Both the position numbers and the translations under genes were made by a program. A stretch of DNA of 64,000 nucleotides from UBA1479 sp038109305 (GTDB lineage Bacteria; Pseudomonadota; Alphaproteobacteria; Rhodospirillales; Casp-alpha2): assembly GCA_038109305.1 (NCBI GenBank), contig JAYNIR010000012.1, forward strand, positions 27,698-91,697. The letters run 5' to 3'. The notes under the pieces are model-generated. The model was not told where the DNA came from, ran no database searches, and saw only the letters and a program-made list of their open reading frames with translations. Shown here piece by piece: positions 7,201 through 15,032 of this stretch; the stretch's first letter is position 1; the number at the start of each line of letters is the position of its first letter.

Positions 7201-8553
7201 CTAGCCGACGCCGGCGCTTTGCAACGCCGCGTCAATCGAGACAACGATCAAACCGGCGATTTCCGAAACCTGGTCCTCGGTGATGATGAACGGCGGCGCC
7301 AACATCACATGGTCGCCGCGCACCCCGTCCGCCGTGCCGCCGCCGGGATAACAGATGACGCCTCGGGCGAGCGCTTCCTTCTTAACCCGCGCGTGGATCT
7401 TGAGCGTCGGATTAAGCGGCTCCTTGGTCGACCGGTCGGCGACCAGTTCGATACCCCTGAGCAAGCCGCGGCCCCGGATGTCGCCGACGTTCGGGTGATT
7501 GCCGATCCTGTCGTGCAGCGCCGCCACAAGGTTATCGCCTTGCTTCAGAACATTCGAAAGCAGATCGTGATCGCGGATTTTCTTCTGGACCGCCAATGAC
7601 GCGGCACAGGCTGTCGGGTGGCCCATGTAGGTGTGGCCGTGCTGAAACGCGCCGGAACCACCTTCGAACGCCCGGTAGACCTTTGCGCTGACCAACGTCG
7701 CGCCGATCGGCTGATACCCGGCGCCAAGCCCCTTGGCGATACAGATGATGTCCGGCACGACACCGTCCTGTTCGCACGCGAACAGCGTCCCCGTCCGGCC
7801 CATACCGCACATGATTTCATCCAAAATCATAATCACGCCGTGCTTGTCGCAAATTTCCCGGATGCGTTTGAAATATCCCGGCACGGGCACCAGCACCCCC
7901 GCCGTGGCGCCGCCCACGGTTTCGGCGATGAAGCCCGCGACGTTGCGGGGGCCCAGGCGTTCAATCTCGGCCTCAAGTTCGTTCGCGACGCGAAGGCCGT
8001 ATTCTTCCTCGCTCTCCGTGTCCAGCCGGTCGCGGTACGGATTACAGGGCGCGATGTGGCTGGTCGGCATGAGCATTTCCTTGTAGGGTTCGCGCCGACA
8101 CACGTTGCCGCCGACCGACAACGCGCCTAGCGTATTGCCGTGATAGCTCTGCCGCCGGGCGATGAACCGCGTGCGCTCCGGTTGGCCTGTTTCCAGGAAA
8201 TACTGGCGGGTCATCTTCAGCGCCGCCTCGACCGCCTCCGACCCGCCGGAAACGAAATACACCATGCCGATGCCGCCGTCTTTATTGTCGCTTGGCGCCG
8301 CGTCGACCAGAAACTCCGCCAGTTCCTCCGCCGGTTCCGACGTCATGAACCCGTTGTGTGCGAAGGCGACCTTATCCAGCTGATCCTTGATCGCCTGAAT
8401 GACATCCGCGTCCGAATGACCGAGGCATGACACTGCCGCGCCGCCCGACGCGTCCATGTAGCGCTTTCCCGCGCTGTCGATCAGGTAAATGCCGTCGCCG
8501 CTCGCGGCGACCGGCATGTCACACTTCAAGTCCCGGTAGAACACCTTTGTCAT
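7201..8553 (-). CDS. Class III PLP-dependent aminotransferase
   Basis: A 450-residue fold-type I enzyme of the omega-aminotransferase (AT-III) group, which moves an amino group from an omega-amino acid, amine or beta-amino acid to a keto acid. Visible: GGSEAVEAALKMTRQY (phosphate-binding region), SYHGNTLGALSVGG, LDEIMCGMGRTG with the pyridine-contacting Asp near 245, and the Schiff-base Lys near 274 in CIAKGLGAGYQPIGA. The start at ATG 8553 is preferred over GTG 8559 because GGGAG lies 7 nt before the ATG. The neighbouring TAXI remnant suggests uptake and use of an amino compound, but the substrate cannot be read from sequence. Diverges from apt. Confidence 0.88.
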   Translation of the reverse strand: MTKVFYRDLKCDMPVAASGDGIYLIDSAGKRYMDASGGAAVSCLGHSDADVIQAIKDQLDKVAFAHNGFMTSEPAEELAEFLVDAAPSDNKDGGIGMVYFVSGGSEAVEAALKMTRQYFLETGQPERTRFIARRQSYHGNTLGALSVGGNVCRREPYKEMLMPTSHIAPCNPYRDRLDTESEEEYGLRVANELEAEIERLGPRNVAGFIAETVGGATAGVLVPVPGYFKRIREICDKHGVIMILDEIMCGMGRTGTLFACEQDGVVPDIICIAKGLGAGYQPIGATLVSAKVYRAFEGGSGAFQHGHTYMGHPTACAASLAVQKKIRDHDLLSNVLKQGDNLVAALHDRIGNHPNVGDIRGRGLLRGIELVADRSTKEPLNPTLKIHARVKKEALARGVICYPGGGTADGVRGDHVMLAPPFIITEDQVSEIAGLIVVSIDAALQSAGVG

Positions 8554-8687
8554 GGCCACGCTCCCGCGGCGGGTTGCCCATCACGATGAAATGTCGACCA
8601 ATTGGACGCCCGCACGACGACGATTGCAAGCCCCTCCGTCAATTCATAGGATGCGGTTCACCGACCGCCTGACCGGAGACCCGACCC

Positions 8688-9203
8688 ATGGACCTGAAAG
8701 ACCACATCCGCGGCATTCCCGATTTTCCCAAGCCGGGCATAATGTTTTACGACATTTCGACGCTTCTGGCTCATCCGGACGCCTGGCAAGTGGCGCTCGG
8801 CCGGCTGGCGAAGATCGTCGCCGGATATAAACCGGATATTCTGGCGGGGATTGAATCCCGCGGGTTTCTGACTGCGGCGCCGCTCGCGTCCAAATTGGGC
8901 TGCGGCTTCATCATGGTACGCAAGAAAGGCAAATTGCCCGGCGAATGCATTTCGTATGAATACGAACTGGAATACGGCACCGACGTCATCGAAATTCAAA
9001 AAGACGCGGTCACGCCGGGTCAGCGCGTCGTCATCATGGACGATCTGCTGGCCACCGGAGGCACCATGGGGGCGTCGATCAAACTTCTCCGCGATGCCAG
9101 GGCCGAGGTCGTCGGCGCGACCTGCCTGATCGAACTGACGTTCCTCAAGGGTCGCGACAAACTGGACGTGCCGTTCGACGCGTTGATGTCTTACGACGAC
9201 TGA
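8688..9203 (+). CDS. apt: Adenine phosphoribosyltransferase
   Basis: Makes AMP from adenine and PRPP in purine salvage. The 171-residue product has the family start MDLKDHIRGIPDFPKPGI, which gives the FPKPGI hallmark, and the PRPP loop VVIMDDLLATGGT at 114-126. Full length. GGAG lies 9 nt before the ATG. The GNAT gene follows 5 nt after the stop, so the two likely share a transcript. Confidence 0.95.
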   Translation: MDLKDHIRGIPDFPKPGIMFYDISTLLAHPDAWQVALGRLAKIVAGYKPDILAGIESRGFLTAAPLASKLGCGFIMVRKKGKLPGECISYEYELEYGTDVIEIQKDAVTPGQRVVIMDDLLATGGTMGASIKLLRDARAEVVGATCLIELTFLKGRDKLDVPFDALMSYDD

Positions 9204-9208
9204 CGCTG

Positions 9209-9697
9209 ATGACGACCGCCGGTCTTGATCTTGACTTCCGCGTTGACGACCTGACGGGCGCGGACGTACAGGACCTTATTCTCGCGCACCTGACCCAGAT
9301 GCGAAGCCAGACCCCGCCTGAAAGCGTTCATGCGCTCGACCTGTCGGGCCTGCGGGCGGCGGACGTAACGTTCTGGTCGGTGTGGGACGGCTGCGATCTG
9401 GTTGCCTGCGGCGCGTTAAAGAAAATCTACGCCGGTCACGGCGAAAACAAATCCATGCACACCCGCGCCCACCGCCGGGGGCGCGGTATTGGCCAGGCGA
9501 CGCTGAACCATATCCTCGCCGAAGCCAGAACCCGGGGATATCGGAAACTCAGCCTGGAAACCGGCCGGTCCGAGCCCTTTGCCCCCGCCACCGCGATGTA
9601 CACGCGGGCCGGGTTCGTGCCTTGCGGGCCCATCGGCGACTGTACCGACGATCCATTCAGCGCCTATTTCACGCTCGACCTCTTGCCTGCGGGCTGA
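9209..9697 (+). CDS. GNAT family N-acetyltransferase
   Basis: A 162-residue acetyltransferase. The acetyl-CoA binding segment reads RRGRGIGQATLNHILAEA (Q/RxxGxG/A pattern), preceded by strands ALKKIYAGHGENKSMHTRA and followed by KLSLETG and AMYTRAGFVPCGPIGDCTDD. This arrangement is characteristic of the YsnE/PhnO-like subgroup of putative acetyltransferases. The acceptor is unknown. It sits directly behind apt, which probably drives it. The 160 nt that follow, up to the Gsp gene, contain no supported feature. Confidence 0.85.
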   Translation: MTTAGLDLDFRVDDLTGADVQDLILAHLTQMRSQTPPESVHALDLSGLRAADVTFWSVWDGCDLVACGALKKIYAGHGENKSMHTRAHRRGRGIGQATLNHILAEARTRGYRKLSLETGRSEPFAPATAMYTRAGFVPCGPIGDCTDDPFSAYFTLDLLPAG

Positions 9698-9858
9698 GGC
9701 GCCACCCATCTAAGGCCGTCGCCGAGGCATTCCCCGGCGGCGATAAAATGGACATTCCGTTCTGCGCGCCGATGGCGTAATAGGTCGCTGACGCGCCCGG
9801 GCAATACCGCCCGAATTCCTTCGCGAGGTCAGGCCGTTTTTTTTACAGGAATACCGAC

Positions 9859-11745
9859 TTGGCAAACAGGACGATGGCCGGATGGGAACCTTTCGGGACC
9901 GTGCTGGGCCACGGCCCCGGCGGCGTGCCGTCCTATTCATCCGATTACAAGACCGTCGACGAAAAGGCGATGCCCGACCGGGCCGCGTTCAAAAGCGAAC
10001 TCGACGACGTCTACATGGGTCACAAATGGCAGTGCGTGGAATATTGCCGTCGCTGGATGTACGTCAACAAAGGTTATGTCTTCGACAACATCGCCATGGC
10101 CTACGAAATCTTCCGGCTGGGCCATGTCACGGTCGTCAAGGACGGCGCGCAATTGCCGCTTAAGGCGTTTCGCAACGGCTCGCAGCGGCCGCCCGAACCG
10201 GGCGCGCTGTTGATCTGGAACGAAGGCGGCTGGTTCGAACGGACGGGCCACGTCGCCGTCGTCGCCGAGGTTACCGCCACCACTGTGCGCATCGCCGAAC
10301 AGAACGTCGACCACCGGCCCTGGCCCGATGGCGCCGGATGGGCCCGCGAACTGCCCATGACGGTCGACGCCGCCGGCGCGCACTGGGTCTTCTGCACCTA
10401 TGACGACACGTCGATCCTCGGCTGGGTCATTCAGACCGACGACGACACCCACGCCCAGGCGCCGGGAACCATCGATCCCAAACTGTTCAACCTGCGCATG
10501 CGGGAAACAAAGCACAACCCCGCGCCTTGGCTCGACGTCACGCGGCCGGAACAGGCATCCTACGTCAAATTCATGGGCGGCCAGCGCCTGGCAACCAAGG
10601 ACGAGCACCTGGGCCAGTACTTCGTGATGAGCGAAACCGCGCGGAACGAGCTCAAACGCGCGACCAACGAACTGCACGCCATGTTCATCCGCGCGACGGA
10701 CTATGTGTTGGAACACCCGGACGTTCTGGAGCGCTTCAATCTGCCGACGGCGCTGTTGCCGCGCCTGTTGCAAAGCTGGCAGAACCGCCGCGCCCACAAC
10801 ATCACCGCCCGGTTCGACTTCGCACTCACCGAAAACGGGCTCAAGGTTTACGAATACAATACCGATTCCGCCGGCTGCCACATGGAATGCGGTATGACCC
10901 AGGGGCTTTGGGCGGCGCATCACGGCGTTACCGAAGGCCGCGATCCGGGCGCCCGGCTGTTCAAGGCCCTCACCCGGTCCTGGCAGGACAGCCGGGTAGA
11001 CGACCCGCTGCACATCTTCCAGGACGAAGATGAAGAAGAAGATTACCACGCCCTATACATGAAGTCGGCGGCGGAGGCCGCGGGCGTGCGCTGCAAACTG
11101 GTGCGAGGCCTCAAGGGCCTCGATTGGGACGGCGCTGGGCGCGTCATTGACGCCGACGGCGAACAGATCGACTGGGTGTGGAAGACCTGGGCCTGGGAAA
11201 CCGCGCTGGACCAGTTACGCGACGAAGCCGTGGATGAAGAAGCGTTCCTGAAAAGCCACGAATTCGGAGAAATCCGCGATCATCCGCCGCGCCTGATCGA
11301 TGTACTGCTGCGGCCCGAAGTGATGGTGTTCGAACCGCTGTGGTCGCTGATTCCCAGCAACAAGGCGATCCTGCCGGTGTTGTGGCAGCTCTATCCCAAT
11401 TACCCCTATCTACTAGAAACCACGTTCGGGCTGACTGACAGCCTCGCCGCCAAGGGTTATGTCCGCAAACCCATCGTCGGACGCTGCGGCGGCAACATCG
11501 CGATGGTCGACGACAAAGCCAACGTGCTGGAAGAAACCGACGGCCAGTTCCACGACCGCGACGACATCTATCAGGAACTGTTCCCGCTGCCCAAGATCGG
11601 CGGACTTTACACCCAGGTCTGCACCTTCACCGTCGACGGCATCGACGCCGGCGCCTGCGTGCGCTGTGACGAAAACATGATCATCCGCTCGCGCTCGGAC
11701 CTGCCGGCGCTCCGCGTCGTACCGGACGAAGAATTGGACGGCTGA
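9859..11745 (+). CDS. gsp: Bifunctional glutathionylspermidine amidase/synthetase
   Basis: At 628 residues it matches the E. coli enzyme (619) in architecture. The N-terminal CHAP amidase carries Cys59 in HKWQCVEYCRRW, His131 in RTGHVAVVAEV and Glu147 in RIAEQNV; the same three numbers are reported for the E. coli catalytic residues. The C-terminal ATP-grasp-type synthetase (from about 210) has VYEYNTDSAGCHMECG and GRCGGNIAMVDDKANVLEET. It forms and hydrolyses the amide between glutathione glycine and spermidine. The start is TTG at 9859, with AGGA 10 nt upstream; the ATG at 9874 has no properly spaced site and would shorten the conserved N-terminus. No trypanothione-type reductase or polyamine gene is nearby. 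Confidence 0.92.
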   Translation: MANRTMAGWEPFGTVLGHGPGGVPSYSSDYKTVDEKAMPDRAAFKSELDDVYMGHKWQCVEYCRRWMYVNKGYVFDNIAMAYEIFRLGHVTVVKDGAQLPLKAFRNGSQRPPEPGALLIWNEGGWFERTGHVAVVAEVTATTVRIAEQNVDHRPWPDGAGWARELPMTVDAAGAHWVFCTYDDTSILGWVIQTDDDTHAQAPGTIDPKLFNLRMRETKHNPAPWLDVTRPEQASYVKFMGGQRLATKDEHLGQYFVMSETARNELKRATNELHAMFIRATDYVLEHPDVLERFNLPTALLPRLLQSWQNRRAHNITARFDFALTENGLKVYEYNTDSAGCHMECGMTQGLWAAHHGVTEGRDPGARLFKALTRSWQDSRVDDPLHIFQDEDEEEDYHALYMKSAAEAAGVRCKLVRGLKGLDWDGAGRVIDADGEQIDWVWKTWAWETALDQLRDEAVDEEAFLKSHEFGEIRDHPPRLIDVLLRPEVMVFEPLWSLIPSNKAILPVLWQLYPNYPYLLETTFGLTDSLAAKGYVRKPIVGRCGGNIAMVDDKANVLEETDGQFHDRDDIYQELFPLPKIGGLYTQVCTFTVDGIDAGACVRCDENMIIRSRSDLPALRVVPDEELDG

Positions 11746-11764
11746 CCACCGGGATGGCAGCCGC

Positions 11765-12372
11765 CTAAGCTTTTCTGTCCCGGTTTTCAGAGGTTTCAAG
11801 AAACGCATTGATTACGGGAACGCGCCGCCGCTCCTCCAGGCAGGCGATGTATATCTTTGCATACACGTCGCCAGCCGCGATGCGCAGCGCGCGGATATCG
11901 GGGTGCGGTATGAAGTGAATGTCGGTTATGGCGGCAATACCGAAGCCGCGCACCACGGCTTCACGCATGGTTTACCGGCTATCAATTTCCATCACCGGCC
12001 TGACCGTGACGCCAGCGGACTGAAGCGCTTGATCGAAAGTGCCGCGAGTACTAGACGGCAAGGCCCGCAGCACGAAGTCTTCGCCCTCCAGATCGCGAAG
12101 ATCAATCCGCATTCGTTTGGCCAACCTGTGCGCCGCATTCACTATGACGAGGATTTCGCGCTGACTGTAAAAACGGCAGTGGATATCGGGTTCCCGTATC
12201 TCCTCATCGACAATGGCGACATCGGCGCGAACCTTCTTGATGCTCGTCAGAATGTCATCGACGTTGCAAACGGACACCTTCGCCTCAATCTCGGGATACC
12301 GTCGACGCAGCCGGTCGAGAAGTTCGATGGCTTCAAAAGCGCCGAGACTGCCAATGGAATTGGTACGAATGG
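11765..12372 (-). pseudogene. LysR-type regulator, substrate-binding domain only, with internal stop
   Basis: The reading frame gives the co-inducer domain of a LysR regulator: NSIGSLGAFEAIELLDRLR, then YPEIEAKVSVCNVDDILTSI, VRADVAIVDEEIREPDI, REILVIVNAAHRLAKR, then EIDSR, a TAA at 11974-11972, and in the same frame TMREAVVRGFGIAAITDI to a natural end at 11765. The TAA replaces what is normally a Glu or similar residue (GAA to TAA is one change). The N-terminal helix-turn-helix and linker helix (about 90 residues) are absent; LysR identity fades near 12372, where a plus-strand gene tail begins. It therefore cannot bind DNA as a LysR protein. No target gene is evident. Confidence 0.8.
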
Positions 12373-12558
12373 ATCGAGGCCGACGGTCTGTTCGATCAGA
12401 ACGTCGGCGTGATCCACGGACGTATTCGTATTTCCTCGGTCGATTTTAAACATGCCCACAAAATCAATCTCGATCCCAAGGCGTTCAGCTCCGGGCATTT
12501 GTCGGCGCACGTCATCGTTCAAGATCGAATGCGTCTTATTCAAACGATTGAAGCATGA
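12361..12558 (+). pseudogene. Orphan 3' end of an unidentified protein gene
   Basis: The plus strand reads 65 codons without start, beginning WYEWIEADGLFDQNVGVIHG and passing RIRISSVDFKHAHKINLDPK and AFSSGHLSAHVIVQDRM to a TGA at 12556-12558. Residue composition and codon use look protein-like and there is no ribosome-binding site or ATG at the left end. It abuts the broken LysR remnant, so a rearrangement near 12360-12372 probably joined two gene fragments. I cannot name the family. It could instead be a chance open stretch opposite the regulator's lost 5' part. Confidence 0.4.
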
Positions 12559-12583
12559 GGCGCGGAAGCGGTGCGAATACGGA

Positions 12584-13639
12584 TTAGGTCGCGACCGCCT
12601 TCGCCACCTTCTTCATCACCGTCGGCAGTGCGATCCTGGAAAAGTCCCCCGGTGCTAGCCAATCCCCCAGGTTTTGGTTGGCCTTGGGCACCGTCGCGCG
12701 CAGCACCCGCAACACCAGATGAAAGTGCGTGAAGGTGTGGCGCACGTCGCCCGGCACGTCGGTCCAATTGGTCGACGCGATGGGCGCTTGAGCCAACTCG
12801 TCCCCGTCGGTCCACGGGCTTTCCCGCCAGTCGGTCGACGGAAATTCCATCATCCCGCCTAGAAGCCCCTTTTCCGGCCGCCTCCGGACCAAGACCCGGC
12901 CTTTTTTGTCCGTTATCCAAAACACCACGCCCAAGCGTGTCGGCTTGGCCTTTTTCGCCGCGCGCCTTGGATAGGCCTCCGCATCGCCCGCCAGATGCGC
13001 GACGCAGGCGCCCAACCAAGGACAGGCGCCGCAATTTGGGTTGCGCGGCGTGCATACGGTCGCACCCAGGTCCATCATCGCCTGGGCGAAGTCGCCGGGG
13101 CGTTTTACGGGCGTCAACGCCCGGGCTTTTTCGGCGATGGCCCTCTTGCCCTTCGGCAGCGGGTCATCGATGCGGAACAGCCGGGCTGTCACCCGTTCGA
13201 TATTGCCGTCGACGGGCGTCGCCGGCTGGTCGAAGGCGATGGCGGCGATGGCGGCAGCCGTATAGGCGCCGATGCCTGGCAGCGCGCGGAGCGCCTCCTC
13301 CCTACCCGGGAACGTCCCGCCGTGGTCCGCCGCCACGGCGTGGGCGCATTTGTGAAGGTTGCGGGCCCGCGCGTAGTATCCCAAACCCTGCCAGGCGTGC
13401 AGCACGTCGTCCAATTCCGCCGCCGCCAGGTCTCCGACCGTCGGCCAGCGCGCCACGAAATGGTCAAAATACCGCCGCACCGAGGCAACCGTGGTCTGCT
13501 GCAACATGATTTCGGAAAGCCACACCTGGTAGGGATCGGGCCGGTCGCCCGGCCCGGCCCGCCACGGCAGGTCCCGCCGGTTTTGGTCGTACCAGCGAAG
13601 CAGCGATTGCGCCGTTGCTTTTCTAGGTTTAGCCACCAT
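12584..13639 (-). CDS. mutY: A/G-specific adenine DNA glycosylase
   Basis: Removes adenine mispaired with 8-oxoguanine, preventing G:C to T:A transversions. The 351-residue protein has catalytic Glu43 in SEIMLQQTTV, the helix-hairpin-helix LPGIGAYTA at 120-128, catalytic Asp144 in TPVDGNIERV, and four iron-sulfur cysteines at 196, 203, 206 and 212 (CTPRNPNCGACPWLGAC). The C-terminal NUDT1-like 8-oxoG recognition domain (residues about 235-350) is present. It appears intact. It diverges from the DUF721 gene, an arrangement with dsbA and smc that is frequent in alphaproteobacteria. Confidence 0.95.
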   Translation of the reverse strand: MVAKPRKATAQSLLRWYDQNRRDLPWRAGPGDRPDPYQVWLSEIMLQQTTVASVRRYFDHFVARWPTVGDLAAAELDDVLHAWQGLGYYARARNLHKCAHAVAADHGGTFPGREEALRALPGIGAYTAAAIAAIAFDQPATPVDGNIERVTARLFRIDDPLPKGKRAIAEKARALTPVKRPGDFAQAMMDLGATVCTPRNPNCGACPWLGACVAHLAGDAEAYPRRAAKKAKPTRLGVVFWITDKKGRVLVRRRPEKGLLGGMMEFPSTDWRESPWTDGDELAQAPIASTNWTDVPGDVRHTFTHFHLVLRVLRATVPKANQNLGDWLAPGDFSRIALPTVMKKVAKAVAT

Positions 13640-13754
13640 GAGTGCGATCGGGCCGCCTTCGTTTCAGTCCGTCGTTCCAGTCAAGGGAACTTAATGCCAT
13701 GATGCCCGATCCCGCGAAAGACGAACCGGCACCGACGGCTGGGAGGCCCCAACG

Positions 13755-14282
13755 ATGGCGGAAAATTCGGACGGCCGTAAACCGGTCCGGCGCGGCGGCC
13801 CCGCCCGCGCCGTCGGCAGCGCCCTCGGCCGGGTTACCGCCACGGCCTACGGCAACCGCGGGTTCGTTCAGGGCGAGGCCGTGCGCCATTGGCGCGAGAT
13901 CGCCGGCGACCTGCTGGCCCGTCATACGCTGCCGGACCGCATTACCTACCCCCGTGGCCAGCGTTCGGGCGGGCTTTTGCACCTGCAGGTCGACAATTCC
14001 GCCGTGGCCACCGAGGTCCAGCACCTGACCCCCTTGATCGTCGAAAAGATCAACACCTACTTCGGGTACGGCGCGGTAAAGGACATCCATATTTTCCAGC
14101 GCCCTTTGCCGAAAAATGAGACCAACCGGCGGATCTCGCCCCGGCCGCTCAGCCCTGGCGAGCAGGCGGTTTTGGCCGACGAATTGGCCGAGGTGACGGA
14201 CCCGGAGCTTCGCCAGGCGCTGGAAGCGCTGGGCGAGGCGGTGATCCGGCGGCGGGAAAAGCCCGTCCGGGACAGTGGATAG
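13755..14282 (+). CDS. DUF721 (DciA-like) protein
   Basis: A 175-residue protein with the DUF721 core: AVRHWREIAGDLLARHTLPD, GLLHLQVDNSAVATEVQHL and PLIVEKINTYFGYGAVKDI. The C-terminal third is charged and variable. The DciA branch of this family acts as a replicative helicase loader in bacteria lacking DnaC; whether this copy does so is inference. A clear ribosome-binding site (GGGAGG) lies 8 nt before the ATG. It leads a rightward block with the dsbA-like gene and smc. Confidence 0.82.
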   Translation: MAENSDGRKPVRRGGPARAVGSALGRVTATAYGNRGFVQGEAVRHWREIAGDLLARHTLPDRITYPRGQRSGGLLHLQVDNSAVATEVQHLTPLIVEKINTYFGYGAVKDIHIFQRPLPKNETNRRISPRPLSPGEQAVLADELAEVTDPELRQALEALGEAVIRRREKPVRDSG

Positions 14283-14384
14283 ATTTGTGATTCGCCATCG
14301 GAATCAACCCATTAGCGAAAGGAGTCGACTCCTCAACGGGGCCGATTCTATATTTATCAATATCTTGTGTATCGGGAGGAATAA

Positions 14385-15011
14385 TTGCGAAAACTGACAC
14401 AAGGTTTAGCTTTTACTTTGATGACTGTGCTGACCGTTTTCTGGGTCGGTCAGGCCACGGCGTCAGCCATGCCGACGCTGGAAGAAATGCTTGAAGACAA
14501 GGTGCTCGGCGATCCCAAGGCGCCGGTCACGATTGTCGAATATGCGTCACTCGGCTGCCCGCACTGTAAGCAGTTTCATGAAGAAACCCTGCCACGGATC
14601 AAGAAGAAGTATGTGGCAAGCGGCAAGGTTAAGGTGATTTTCCGCGACTTTCCGTTGGGCCAGCGGGCCATGGCGGCCTCGATGGTCGCGCGGTGCGCCG
14701 GTCCGGTCCGGTATTTTGCCATGGTCGACGTCTTGTTCCGCGATCAGGCGGTCTGGGGCCGGGCCGAAGACGGCATGGCGGCGCTGATTGCATCGGCCAA
14801 GAAACTCGGCATGTCGGAAGCCCAGGTTGACAGCTGCTTGCGGAATGAAGGCCTGTTGCAGGGCCTTCGCAAGATCGCCGAGGACGCCCACAATACCCAC
14901 GGGGTCGCCTCCACCCCGTCGTTCCTGGTTCAGGGGCAAAAAGTCGAAGGCGCTCAACCCTTCGATGCCTTCGAACAACTGATTCAACGTGCGCTTCGGG
15001 AAAAATCTTAA
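14385..15011 (+). CDS. DsbA-family thiol:disulfide oxidoreductase, periplasmic
   Basis: The 208-residue product starts at TTG 14385 behind GGGAGGAATAA. Residues 1-27 form a signal peptide ending ATASA. The thioredoxin-fold active site is CPHC (Cys58, Cys61) in YASLGCPHCKQF, and the cis-proline lies in ASTPSFLVQG. The CPHC dipeptide favours strong oxidants. With DUF721 upstream and smc 21 nt downstream, it belongs to a conserved alphaproteobacterial block. It probably introduces disulfides into exported proteins. No DsbB partner lies in the window. Confidence 0.9.
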   Translation: MRKLTQGLAFTLMTVLTVFWVGQATASAMPTLEEMLEDKVLGDPKAPVTIVEYASLGCPHCKQFHEETLPRIKKKYVASGKVKVIFRDFPLGQRAMAASMVARCAGPVRYFAMVDVLFRDQAVWGRAEDGMAALIASAKKLGMSEAQVDSCLRNEGLLQGLRKIAEDAHNTHGVASTPSFLVQGQKVEGAQPFDAFEQLIQRALREKS

Positions 15012-15032
15012 ATAACGAATAGGTAAACAGCG

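Noticed and set aside
9937..11049. 370-codon minus-strand ORF opposite the Gsp gene
   Set aside because: Valine/glycine/arginine-rich shadow of a gene with a full catalytic triad on the other strand.
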